From contig NZ_JAAOYM010000001.1 in the NCBI RefSeq assembly GCF_011761185.1, positions 4,340,001 through 4,404,000 of the forward strand: DNA of 64,000 nucleotides, read 5' to 3'. This stretch comes from Saccharomonospora amisosensis (GTDB lineage Bacteria > Actinomycetota > Actinomycetes > Mycobacteriales > Pseudonocardiaceae). A program made the translations under genes and the position numbers. The notes under the pieces were generated by a model. It did not search any database, was not told where the DNA came from, and saw nothing but the letters and a program-made list of their open reading frames with translations. Positions 33,902 through 42,078 of this stretch are shown one piece after another (positions within the stretch are counted from its first letter, which is position 1; every line of letters begins with the position of its first letter).

Positions 33902-35344
33902 TCAGGAGGTGCTGGCGAGCCATTCGCTGATCCCGCGCACCGTGTCGGCGCAGCCGCCGCAACCGGTGCCTGCCCTTGTCACCGAGGCCAGTTCATCCAC
34001 TGTGGAGGAACCGGCCCGCCAGGCGTCGACAAGCGTGCCCTTGCTCACCGAGTTGCACCGGCATACCACCGCCGATGCGGGCAGGTCGGCGGGGCTGGCC
34101 GCGTCGGGCGCGCCCAAGGGCAGTGCCCTACCGAGCAGCAACGCCAGCCGGTCACTGGGTGCGGGGCCGTTGGTGTCGTAGAGCTGGGTGATCGTCGCGG
34201 CCGCGTCGGGCAATCCGAGCACGATCGCGCCCGTCACCCGGTTCCCGCGCAGGACGAGCTTCGCGTACCGGTCACGCGCGGCATCCCGAAGGCACACCAC
34301 CTCGGCGTCGGCGTCGTCGGGCTCGACGTGGGCCTCGCCGAGCGCCGCCAAGTCGATTCCCTTCGCCTTGAGTCGGGTCACCGCCGGGGCTCCCCGGTAC
34401 CGGGCGGCGGTGTCGCTGCCGGTCAGCAGGTCGGCGAGTACCTGCGCCTGGTCCCACGCCGGCTTCACGAGGCCGGAGACCGTTCCCTCGTGCTGGGCGC
34501 AGTCGCCGATGGCGAACACCCGGCCGTCGCTGGTGCGCAGCGCGTCGTCGACGACTACGCCACCGTCAACGGTGAGCCCTGCCTCGACGGCGAGGCTGGT
34601 CTGGGCCCGCACGCCTGCCGACACCACGACCAGGTCGGCTTCGACATGGCTGCCGTCGTCGAGCTTGAGCCCGTCGCCCGGCACGTACCTGGCCGCGGTC
34701 CTGCCGAGCCGGAAGTCGATGCCCGCTTTGGCCAGCGCGCCCGCGAGCACGCCGCCCGCGGCGGCATCGAGCTGGCGCTCCATCACGTGGCCCATCGGGT
34801 GCACCACGGTGACGAGGTTTCCGCGTCCCGCCAGGCCCCTTGCGGCCTCCAGCCCTAGCAGGCCCCCTCCCAGCACCGCGACCGGTGCCCCGACCTCCGC
34901 CGAGGCCAGGATGCGCTCGCAGTCGTCAAGCGTGCGAAACGGGACCACGCCTTCGGCGGGGTGCCCGTCCGCGGTGAGCCCCTCGACCGGCGGCAGCCAC
35001 GGCCTGCTTCCTGTCGCGAGTACCAGCGAGTCGTAGCCGACCCGCGTACCGTCGGAGAGCACCACCTTTCGCGCCGCACGGTCGATCCGGCTCGCGGCGA
35101 CACCGAGTCGCATCCGCACCCTGTGGGCATCCGCCCAGTGCTCGTCGTGCAGCCGCACGGATTCGGCGCGCATGTTGCCCGCCACCACGGCGGAAAGCAG
35201 CACCCGGTTGTAGGCGTGGTGGGTCTCGTCTCCGATCACCGTCAACCGCACCCGCTCGGCCTCTGGGTCGCGGCGGCGGATCTCGTCCGCGAGGCGGGCG
35301 CCCGCCATGCCGTAACCGAGTACGACCACGTCGCGGGGACTCAT
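33902..35344 (-). CDS. FAD-dependent oxidoreductase with BFD [2Fe-2S] domain, NasB-like partner of nitrate reductase
   Basis: A 480-residue flavoprotein resembling the first half of NirB. FAD site VVVLGYGMAGARLADEI at the start; NAD site VAVLGGGLLGLEAARGLAGRG near 150; VFAIGDCAQHEGTV near 278. The C-terminus is a BFD-like domain with CRCNSVSKGTLVDAWRAG near 430 and RAGTGCGGC near 460, four cysteines for a [2Fe-2S] cluster. No siroheme domain is present. The ATG overlaps the nitrate reductase stop (ATGA), so it probably passes electrons from NAD(P)H to the molybdoenzyme, as NasB/NasC-type subunits do. The gene symbol is left blank because naming differs between species. Confidence 0.85.
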   Translation of the reverse strand: MSPRDVVVLGYGMAGARLADEIRRRDPEAERVRLTVIGDETHHAYNRVLLSAVVAGNMRAESVRLHDEHWADAHRVRMRLGVAASRIDRAARKVVLSDGTRVGYDSLVLATGSRPWLPPVEGLTADGHPAEGVVPFRTLDDCERILASAEVGAPVAVLGGGLLGLEAARGLAGRGNLVTVVHPMGHVMERQLDAAAGGVLAGALAKAGIDFRLGRTAARYVPGDGLKLDDGSHVEADLVVVSAGVRAQTSLAVEAGLTVDGGVVVDDALRTSDGRVFAIGDCAQHEGTVSGLVKPAWDQAQVLADLLTGSDTAARYRGAPAVTRLKAKGIDLAALGEAHVEPDDADAEVVCLRDAARDRYAKLVLRGNRVTGAIVLGLPDAAATITQLYDTNGPAPSDRLALLLGRALPLGAPDAASPADLPASAVVCRCNSVSKGTLVDAWRAGSSTVDELASVTRAGTGCGGCADTVRGISEWLASTS

Positions 35345-37446
35345 CGGTCACCGTCCTTCGGCGTCAGCCTCGCCGCGCACACCTTGAACTCCGGCATCCG
35401 GCTCACCGGGTCCAGTGCCGGGTTGGTGAGCAGGTTGGCGCGCTGTTCGGCCGGGAAATGGAAGGGCAGGAAGATCACGTCCGGGCGCATCGAGTGGTCG
35501 CAACGCACCCTGGCGGCGACCTCGCCCCTGCGGGAGGTCACCAGCGCGACCTCGCCGTCGCGTAGCCCCGCCCGGGCCGCCACATCGGGATGCACCTCGA
35601 CGTGGCACTGGGACACGATGCTGTTCAGCTCGCCCACCAGCCGGGTCTGGGCGCCGGACTGGTAGTGCTGCAGCACCCTGCCGGTGATGGCGTACAGCGG
35701 GAAGTCCTCGTCGGGTCGCTCCGCGGGCCCGGTGTGGTCGACCGGCACGAACCGTGCCTTGCCGTCCGGATACGCGAAGCCGTCGAGGAACATCCTCGGT
35801 GTTCCGGGGTGCGATTCCGACGGCACGGGCCAGTACAGCGCCTCCCCAGCGCGCAGCCGGTCGTAACTGACACCCGCGTAGTCGGCCTTACCCCCGGCGG
35901 AGGCGGAGCGCAGTTCCTCGAAGACGGTCTCGGCGTCGGCAGGGAACCTGTCCTCCGGCTGACCGAGCCTGGTCGCGAGGCCGGAAATCACCTCCAGGTC
36001 CGTGCGCACACCGTGCGGCGGGTCCACGGCCTTGCGCCGCAGCAGTATCCGACCTTCGAGGTTGGTCATCGTGCCGCCCTCCTCCGCCCACTGCGTGACC
36101 GGAAGCACCACGTCGGCGAGCGCGGAGGTCTCCGAGAGCACGAGGTCGGCGGTCACCAGGAAGTCCAGTGTGGATAGCCGGTCCGCGATGTGAGCGGAGT
36201 GTGGAGCCGAGACCACGACGTTGCTGCCGAACACCAGCAGCGCGCGTGGCCCGCTCTCGGTGCCGAGCGCGTCCAGCAGTTCGTAGGCCGACCGGCCGGG
36301 ACCGGGCAGCGAGTCGGGCCGCACGCCCCAGACCGAGGCGACGTGCTCGCGGGCGGAAGGGTCGGTGATCATGCGGTAGCCGGGGAGCTGATCGGCCTTC
36401 TGGCCGTGCTCCCTGCCGCCTTGACCGTTGCCCTGCCCTGTCAGGCAGCCGTAGCCGGAACCGGGCCTGCCCGGCAACCCAAGCGCGAGAGCCAGGTTGA
36501 TCCACGCGCTGACCGTGTCGACGCCGGTGGCGTGCTGTTCCGCACCTCTGGCGGTGAGCACGTATGCGTTGCGGGCTGCCGAGAGCAACGAGGCGACCCT
36601 GCGCTGGTCGGCCGCGCTGACGCCGGTGATGCGCTCCACCCGTTCCGGCCAATACGCGGCCGCGATACGCCACACCGCATCGAAACCGGTGGTCCTCTCG
36701 GCCACAACGGATTCGCAGAGCAAGCCCTCGGCCACCACCGCGTGCAGGATGCCGAGCGCCAGTGCCAGGTCTGTGCCCGGCGCGGGCGCGAGATGTAGGT
36801 TCGCTCGCTCGGCGGTGGGCGTGCGGCGCGGGTCCACGACGACCAGTCCGCCTTTGGTGCTCGCGCCCCGAAGATGCTGCACGAACGGTGGCATGGTCTC
36901 TGCGGGGTTGGCCCCGACCAGTACCACGGCGTCGGCGTCGGCGAGATCGGTGAGCGGGAACGGCAATCCCCTGTCCACCCCGAACGCCCTGCTGCCCGCG
37001 GCGGCGGCCGAGGACATGCAGAACCGACCGTTGTAGTCGATCTGCGACGTGCCGAGCGCCACCCTGGCGAACTTGCCGAGCAGGTAGCTCTTCTCGTTGG
37101 TGAGTCCACCGCCACCGAACACGGCCACCGAGTCGGGCCCGTGCTCGGCCATGAGCTGTCCCAGCCTGGAGGCGACGAGGTCGAGCGCCTCGGTCCAGGT
37201 TGCCGGACGCAGTTCACCCGCTCGGCGTACGAGCGGGGTCGTCAGTCGCGAGGGTGAGTCGAGCAGCGCGGCCGAGGTCCAGCCCTTCTGGCACAGCCCG
37301 CCCGCGTTCGTCGGGAACTGCCGTGGCTCCACCTGCGCGTCCCGGGTGATCGTCATCGCGCACTGCAACGCGCAATAGGGGCAATGGGTGGCGGTCGCGG
37401 TCGGGTTGGTCGGCTGTGGCGCCGTCGGATCTGCCGTCACCGTCAA
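35341..37446 (-). CDS. nasA: Assimilatory nitrate reductase catalytic subunit (molybdopterin oxidoreductase)
   Basis: A 701-residue molybdoenzyme. HCPYCALQCAM near residue 21 with GGLCQKGW near 50 gives the four [4Fe-4S] cysteines. Further markers are VAVFGGGGLTNEKSYLLGKFAR near 95, ADAVVLVGANPAETMPP near 162, and VVDPRRTPTAERANLHLAPAPGTDLALALG near 190. The C-terminal cap is a molydopterin dinucleotide-binding domain (GRVLQHYQSGAQTR near 595). It reduces cytosolic nitrate to nitrite. I use the TTG at 37446, which has AGGAGG eight bases before it; the open frame extends upstream without good coding sense. Coupled to the FAD partner by ATGA. Confidence 0.9.
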   Translation of the reverse strand: MTVTADPTAPQPTNPTATATHCPYCALQCAMTITRDAQVEPRQFPTNAGGLCQKGWTSAALLDSPSRLTTPLVRRAGELRPATWTEALDLVASRLGQLMAEHGPDSVAVFGGGGLTNEKSYLLGKFARVALGTSQIDYNGRFCMSSAAAAGSRAFGVDRGLPFPLTDLADADAVVLVGANPAETMPPFVQHLRGASTKGGLVVVDPRRTPTAERANLHLAPAPGTDLALALGILHAVVAEGLLCESVVAERTTGFDAVWRIAAAYWPERVERITGVSAADQRRVASLLSAARNAYVLTARGAEQHATGVDTVSAWINLALALGLPGRPGSGYGCLTGQGNGQGGREHGQKADQLPGYRMITDPSAREHVASVWGVRPDSLPGPGRSAYELLDALGTESGPRALLVFGSNVVVSAPHSAHIADRLSTLDFLVTADLVLSETSALADVVLPVTQWAEEGGTMTNLEGRILLRRKAVDPPHGVRTDLEVISGLATRLGQPEDRFPADAETVFEELRSASAGGKADYAGVSYDRLRAGEALYWPVPSESHPGTPRMFLDGFAYPDGKARFVPVDHTGPAERPDEDFPLYAITGRVLQHYQSGAQTRLVGELNSIVSQCHVEVHPDVAARAGLRDGEVALVTSRRGEVAARVRCDHSMRPDVIFLPFHFPAEQRANLLTNPALDPVSRMPEFKVCAARLTPKDGDR

Positions 37447-37497
37447 CTTGCGCACCTCCTGCTGATCGGCGGCGGTACCCGACGGTAGGCAGCCCGT

Positions 37498-37534
37498 GTT
37501 ACTCGAACATGGCTGAATGTTTCGGCCGTGCGAC
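37498..37534 (-). promoter_or_regulatory. Possible GlnR-binding region upstream of nasA
   Basis: On the nasA strand GTCGC-n6-GAAAC is followed after 16 bases by GTAAC. Against the GTnAC-n6-GaAAC consensus the first pair has one mismatch. It lies about 52-88 bases before the proposed TTG start, the usual place for GlnR activation. Direct evidence is lacking. Confidence 0.42.
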
Positions 37535-37557
37535 ATTGCTCGCCCAGCGGGGCGCGA

Positions 37558-37574
37558 CACCCGTGAAGCGGGTG
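37558..37574 (-). terminator. Hairpin after the TIGR02569 gene
   Basis: CACCCG at 37558-37563 pairs with CGGGTG at 37569-37574 around TGAAG, starting 13 bases after the stop of the TIGR02569 gene. It separates that gene from the nitrate reductase promoter. Confidence 0.45.
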
Positions 37575-37586
37575 ATCGGCGCGGCG

Positions 37587-38384
37587 TCAGAGCAGTTGGC
37601 TGACCTCGCTTGCCGCCACGCGCAGCCCGTCCAGCGCGGAGGCCGTCGAACGGGGGTGCAGTGCGTGGTAGGCGAGCCGGAACATCACGGCGCGCAGCAG
37701 CAGCTGTGACCACTCGGGCAGGTGCGACCAGCGGCGCAGCAGTCCGCCGTCGGCACCGCCCCACGCCAGCGCGTCGATGGCGGCAACGGCGGCGCCCCAC
37801 TCACCGGGCCGGTAGTGGGGTTCGAAGTCGACGATGCCAGGCGGATGCGCACCGTCGAACAGCACGCTGCCGAACAGCCCGCCGTGCACGAGTTGATCGG
37901 GCAGCGCGATCGGTCTGCGGGAGGGGGCAAGGATCTCGAACCACCGGCCCCCTTTGGTCTCGTCCAGTTCGCCCGGCAGCTCGTCCCACGCCATCCGGTC
38001 GGCCACGGCGGCGATATCAGTTCGGTCGGAAAGGAACGCGGGACGGGGAAAGTCGACCGTGGCCTGATGCAGCTTGACGGCGGTCAGCACGACATCGTCC
38101 GGGCGGTGCTCGGGGGTGCCGGACACGAACCGGCTCGCGCTCCACCCTGCGATCACCCAGCGGCCGTCGGTGGAGCGCACCGGCCGGGCGATGCGCAGGT
38201 CCGGCACGTCGAGTTCGGCGAGGGTGTGGGCCAGCCACACCGCGCGGGCCCGCTCGCCGACCGGCCTGAGCACGATGTCACCGCAGCGCCAGGCGCTGGC
38301 GCCGCGCAGCGGCTCCGCGTCGTCGAGGCTCGCCCCGAACGCCGTGCAGACGTGCGCCGGGGGACGTTGCCGGGTAGGGCCCAC
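37587..38384 (-). CDS. TIGR02569 family protein (phosphotransferase-like fold)
   Basis: A 265-residue protein of the actinobacterial TIGR02569 family (Rv3205c type). The fold resembles small-molecule phosphotransferases: LRGASAWRCGDIVLRPVGERARAVWLAHTLAEL near residues 25-55 corresponds to the nucleotide-binding lobe, and VHGGLFGSVLFDGAHPPGIVDFEPHYRPGEWGAAVAAIDALAWG near 160-203 to the catalytic loop and DFG-like region (HGG-x-GSV, IVDFEP). Activity is unproven. It precedes the repeat array at 38442-38525 and follows moeZ on the same strand, the order seen in mycobacteria (Rv3206c-Rv3205c). Confidence 0.78.
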   Translation of the reverse strand: MGPTRQRPPAHVCTAFGASLDDAEPLRGASAWRCGDIVLRPVGERARAVWLAHTLAELDVPDLRIARPVRSTDGRWVIAGWSASRFVSGTPEHRPDDVVLTAVKLHQATVDFPRPAFLSDRTDIAAVADRMAWDELPGELDETKGGRWFEILAPSRRPIALPDQLVHGGLFGSVLFDGAHPPGIVDFEPHYRPGEWGAAVAAIDALAWGGADGGLLRRWSHLPEWSQLLLRAVMFRLAYHALHPRSTASALDGLRVAASEVSQLL

Positions 38385-38441
38385 GGCCAGCGACGTTACT
38401 CCGCTGACCGCGCTCTACCCGGCAACCACACGGCCGCAACC

Positions 38442-38525
38442 CCCGCGAGTCCCCCGCTCTCGCCCGCGAGTCCCCCGTTCCCGCCCGCGAGTCCCCCGCT
38501 CTCGCCCGCGAGTTCTGCGTTCCGA
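38442..38525. repeat. Four 21-bp tandem repeats of the same family as at 27.4 kb
   Basis: Units on the plus strand: CCCGCGAGTCCCCCGCTCTCG, CCCGCGAGTCCCCCGTTCCCG, CCCGCGAGTCCCCCGCTCTCG, then CCCGCGAGTTCTGCGTTCCGA. The first three are type B and the last is type A in the naming used for 27401-27589, in the opposite orientation. It occupies most of the 156 bases between the TIGR02569 start and the moeZ stop. Units are less uniform than in the first array. Confidence 0.92.
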
Positions 38526-38540
38526 GCGTCGAAGGGTGGC

Positions 38541-39719
38541 TCAGTAGGTCGGCAGGCTCTGGTCGATCTGCCTGACCCACGCGAGCACGCCGCCACCGAG
38601 GTGGGTCGCATCGCGGAAGCCCGCCTTGTGCAGCGCGGCGAGCGCCTCGGCAGACCGGCCACCCGCCTTGCAGTGCAGCACGATCGGCTTGTCCTGCGGT
38701 AGTTCTGCCAACGCCTCACCTGACAGAATCCGATCCTTGGGGATCAACCTGGCGCCCTTGATGTTCACGATCTCGTACTCGTGCGGGTCGCGAACGTCGA
38801 TCAGTTCGAAGTCCTCACCAGCGTCGAACTTCGCCTTCAGCTCCTGCGGCGTGATCGTGTGGCCTGCCGCCGCCTGCTGCGCCTCGTCGGAAACGACACC
38901 GCAGAACGCGTCGTAGTCGATCAGTTCGGTGATCTTCGGCGTCTCCGGGTCCTTGCGGATCTTCACCTCGCGGTAGCGCATCTCCAGCGCGTCGTAGCTG
39001 ATCAGCCTTCCCAGCAGCGGGTCACCGATGCCGGTGATGAGCTTCACCGCCTCGGTCACCATGATCGAGCCGATCGACGCGCACAACACGCCGAGCACGC
39101 CACCCTCCGCGCACGAGGGCACCATTCCCGGCGGCGGGGGCTCGGGGTAGAGGTCGCGGTAGTTCAGCCCCTTGCCATTGGGCGCGTCCTCCCAGAAGAC
39201 GCTGACCTGGCCCTCGAAGCGGAAGATCGATCCCCACACGTACGGCTTGCCAAGCAGCACGGCCGCGTCGTTGACGAGGTACCGGGTCGCGAAGTTGTCG
39301 GTGCCGTCGAGGATGAGGTCGTAGCCACCGAAGACGTCCAGCGCGTTCTCACTGGTGAGCTGCTCGGTGTGCAGTACGACGTTGACGTACGGATTGACCT
39401 CGACGATCGACTCCTTGGCGGAGACGGCCTTCGGCTTACCGATGTCGGACTGGCCGTGGATGACCTGGCGCTGCAGGTTCGACTCGTCGACGACATCGAA
39501 GTCGATCACACCCAGAGTGCCCACTCCGGCGGCGGCCAGGTAGAGCAGCGCGGGGCTTCCCAGCCCACCGGCGCCGATAACCAAGACCTTCGCGTTCTTC
39601 AGTCGTTTCTGCCCATCCATCCCGACGTCCGGGATGATGAGGTGGCGGCTGTAGCGCGCGACCTCTTCCTTGGTGAGCTCGGCGGCCGGCTCGACGAGCG
39701 GCGGCAGCGTGCCTGACAT
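38541..39719 (-). CDS. moeZ: Adenylyltransferase/sulfurtransferase MoeZ
   Basis: A 392-residue E1-like enzyme fused to a rhodanese. The ATP site GAGGLGSPALLYLAAAGVGTLGVIDFDVVD starts at 50; SNLQRQVIH near 80 and DGTDNFATRYLVND near 137 are E1 signatures. The rhodanese domain ends the protein with the active-site Cys350 in HCKAGGRS. It adenylates and thiocarboxylates small ubiquitin-like sulfur carriers (MoaD, CysO, ThiS class) for molybdopterin, cysteine or thiamine synthesis. The paired CxxC zinc motif of many MoeB enzymes is not seen. Same position as Rv3206c. Molybdopterin made with its help would serve the nitrate reductase nearby, though it is a general enzyme. Confidence 0.92.
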   Translation of the reverse strand: MSGTLPPLVEPAAELTKEEVARYSRHLIIPDVGMDGQKRLKNAKVLVIGAGGLGSPALLYLAAAGVGTLGVIDFDVVDESNLQRQVIHGQSDIGKPKAVSAKESIVEVNPYVNVVLHTEQLTSENALDVFGGYDLILDGTDNFATRYLVNDAAVLLGKPYVWGSIFRFEGQVSVFWEDAPNGKGLNYRDLYPEPPPPGMVPSCAEGGVLGVLCASIGSIMVTEAVKLITGIGDPLLGRLISYDALEMRYREVKIRKDPETPKITELIDYDAFCGVVSDEAQQAAAGHTITPQELKAKFDAGEDFELIDVRDPHEYEIVNIKGARLIPKDRILSGEALAELPQDKPIVLHCKAGGRSAEALAALHKAGFRDATHLGGGVLAWVRQIDQSLPTY

Positions 39720-39810
39720 GGGTCCTCCATCTCACGCGGATCGCGGTCCTTCTATCTTTAACCGCCACCGACCGCGCGGTCTTCCCCCGTCCACATGCTG
39801 GACGGCGCTG

Positions 39811-40929
39811 CTAGTTGCCTTCGGCCTTCGGATTGGGCCAGGCGTTGGGCTTGCAGACCTTACCGTCGGCGGGCACGGCCCCCTGGTCGCCGCCGGGGAT
39901 GTCGTTCAGTTTGGCCACATAGTCGTTGGCGACGCCGAAGGTCTGCTGCATCATCACCGGCGCGAGCGCCCCGTCACGCTCGCAGCCCTTGTGCGGAAGT
40001 CCCAGCGCATGCCCGACCTCGTGGTTGATCGCGTACTGCCGGTAGCCGGTCATCTCGAAGCTGAACGCCAACGCTCCCCGAACCCAGCGTGCGAGATTGA
40101 TCACGACCCTGTTGTGGCCCTCGATTTCGCGCCGGTAGCAGGATGCCTCGAACGGGATCGCCGAGCCGCACACCTCCGGCTTGCGCACCGTGCCTGGCGT
40201 GGTGAGGCTCACCCGGAAATCCGGGTTGGGGAAGCTGGCGTCCACCCGGCGCAGCGAGATCTCGCCGGTGCCGGTCCAGCTCCTCGGGTCCGACAGGGTG
40301 CCCTCAACCGCCGCCGCGAAGCTGTCGTCGCCCGCATAGCTCGCCGGGTCAATCCCGTCCTCGACCTCGATCGTGTACGTGAAGAGCCGGCCACCGCTGC
40401 CAACCTGCTCGCCTGCGCCCGGCACCACATGCCAGGTCCCCTTTCCTTCCCGGGTGTAGTCGCCACCCTGGGGCAGCTTGGCCGTCGGGATGTCGAGGTC
40501 CACCGGGCCGGCAGGGTTCTCACTGGCCAGCGGGCTCCCGCCCTCCGATACTGTGTCCGAGGAGGGAGTGTCCATCACGAGCGCCCCGCCACCGCCGGTG
40601 TCACGGGTGATGTCCACCACCACGATCGCGGTCAGCACCAGCAGGATGGGCACGGCGTAGGCGCGCCAGCCGTAGGTGCCCGCCATCCTCCGCAGCCGGG
40701 AGCGGCGCTTCTTCTTGCCCCGCTCCCGCTCGTGGGCCCGCGCGAGCGGCTCCCAGGACGCGCTCAGCGGTTCGTCGGATACTCGCCGCCGCTTGGGCCG
40801 GTAGCGGTCGTCCGCAGCGCGGTCGCGGGTGTCGGAGGAGGAACCGTCGGACGGGCCGGTGGCCCGTCGTCGGTCGTGTCGTGCTCCTTCTGTTACCCGA
40901 TCCACGGCCCAAGAGTGCCACACCCCCAT
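39811..40929 (-). CDS. DUF3152 membrane-anchored metallopeptidase
   Basis: About 372 residues. The first ~100 are very basic and disordered (RPKRRRVS, RERGKKKRRSRLRR), followed by one transmembrane helix (WRAYAVPILLVLTAIVVVDI). The outer DUF3152 domain has the extended zinc motif HEVGHALGLPH (H-E-x2-H-x2-G-x2-H) followed by KGC, and four or more cysteines that may pair. This places it with metzincin-like peptidases of the cell envelope. Rv3207c is the mycobacterial counterpart. The start is uncertain: ATG 40929 and GTG 40905 are both possible and neither has a clear ribosome site. Confidence 0.8.
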   Translation of the reverse strand: MGVWHSWAVDRVTEGARHDRRRATGPSDGSSSDTRDRAADDRYRPKRRRVSDEPLSASWEPLARAHERERGKKKRRSRLRRMAGTYGWRAYAVPILLVLTAIVVVDITRDTGGGGALVMDTPSSDTVSEGGSPLASENPAGPVDLDIPTAKLPQGGDYTREGKGTWHVVPGAGEQVGSGGRLFTYTIEVEDGIDPASYAGDDSFAAAVEGTLSDPRSWTGTGEISLRRVDASFPNPDFRVSLTTPGTVRKPEVCGSAIPFEASCYRREIEGHNRVVINLARWVRGALAFSFEMTGYRQYAINHEVGHALGLPHKGCERDGALAPVMMQQTFGVANDYVAKLNDIPGGDQGAVPADGKVCKPNAWPNPKAEGN

Positions 40930-40972
40930 TGGCGTACACGCGGGTGAGGCCGGGCGCGTCGCGGGCGAGGAC

Positions 40973-41992
40973 CTACCAGCTGCCGGAGTCGGCGTTGTTC
41001 CACATGCCCAGCATCGCCCGTGCCACGGTGACAGGACGCTCCATCTGGGCCACATGCCCCGTCCTCGGCAGCACGAGCAGCCGACCCCTCGGCAGCAGCC
41101 GCGCGGTGCGCTCGGCTCGCCTCACCGAGATCACCTTGTCGTGTGTACCCCACACCACGAGCGAAGGCGCCCGCACCTTCGGCGGCACCGACCACAGCGA
41201 GCCGGAACCGAGCGTGAACCAGGCGCGGAAGATCTCCATCGTGGTGCGAGACAGCGCCGCGTCGGCCCACTCCAGCCCGATCCGAGCGCCGTGCTCCTCT
41301 GCCAGTTCGGTCAGCCGGTGGGAAGGGAACGACTCCGGCTCGGCGAAGCACAGTTTGATCACCTGAGCGGCACGCTCACGTGGACCGAGCGCCGCCAGTT
41401 CCCTGCGTGCCTTCTTGCCCACGATCGGCAGGTAGGCCAGCGCCAGCCTGGGGTCGGACAGCCTGCGCGGGTCCGGCCGCCGGTCGGGCACGGCGGGCGA
41501 GATGAGTGTCAGGGTGCGCACCAACTCGGGGCGTTGCGCGGCCAGCAGCAGCGAGATCGCGCCGCCCATCGAGTTGCCCACCAGGTGTACAGGCCCTACC
41601 CCGCGCTCCTCGATGAGCCGGGCCACCACATCGGCGTGCGCTCGCAGACTGAAGTTGAAGCCGTCGGCGGGCTCGGAGAAGCCGAAGCCGGGCAGGTCCG
41701 GCGCGATACCCTGGGCGCTCGGCGCGAGCAGGCCCGCGAGATCGGTCCAGTTGGTGGAGGAACCGCCGAGACCGTGGACGTACACGGCGGTGGCGTCCTC
41801 GGAGCCGGGAGTGCTGCGAACGTGCAGGCTGACTCCGCCGGGACTCTCCATCGCTCCTGGCCACGGTCCCGCGGTCTCGTCGAGTGGTGGCAGCGCGACG
41901 TCGGACAACGGAACGTGGGTCAGCGCGGCGCGTTGCCGGGTCGCTCCCTTCTCCGAAGGGGCGTGGTTCGCACCGGAGAGCGTTTCGGACAC
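40973..41992 (-). CDS. Alpha/beta hydrolase
   Basis: A 339-residue alpha/beta hydrolase. VYVHGLGGSSTNWTDLAGLL near 68-87 is the oxyanion-hole segment (HGLGG), HLVGNSMGGAISLLLA near 135-150 has the nucleophile Ser in GNSMG, GTHDKVISV near 281 gives the acid Asp, and RTGHVAQMERP near 308 the His. The group is close to MhpC-like C-C-bond hydrolases and epoxide hydrolases. The substrate is unknown. It is divergent from the TetR gene with 86 bases between, which suggests it is a regulated target. In the mycobacteria-like order it is an extra gene between DUF3152 and TetR. Confidence 0.82.
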   Translation of the reverse strand: MSETLSGANHAPSEKGATRQRAALTHVPLSDVALPPLDETAGPWPGAMESPGGVSLHVRSTPGSEDATAVYVHGLGGSSTNWTDLAGLLAPSAQGIAPDLPGFGFSEPADGFNFSLRAHADVVARLIEERGVGPVHLVGNSMGGAISLLLAAQRPELVRTLTLISPAVPDRRPDPRRLSDPRLALAYLPIVGKKARRELAALGPRERAAQVIKLCFAEPESFPSHRLTELAEEHGARIGLEWADAALSRTTMEIFRAWFTLGSGSLWSVPPKVRAPSLVVWGTHDKVISVRRAERTARLLPRGRLLVLPRTGHVAQMERPVTVARAMLGMWNNADSGSW

Positions 41993-42078
41993 AATTCAAG
42001 GATGCCTCACGTTCGCCGCGTTTGGCGCCCGATGCGTACCCGCGAGTAATGTGCATGAGGAACGAAGTGGAGGCGGGG

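Noticed and set aside
36497-37036. Plus-strand ORF of 179 codons inside nasA
   Set aside because: It lies wholly antisense to a well-marked molybdoenzyme; a shadow of high GC third positions.
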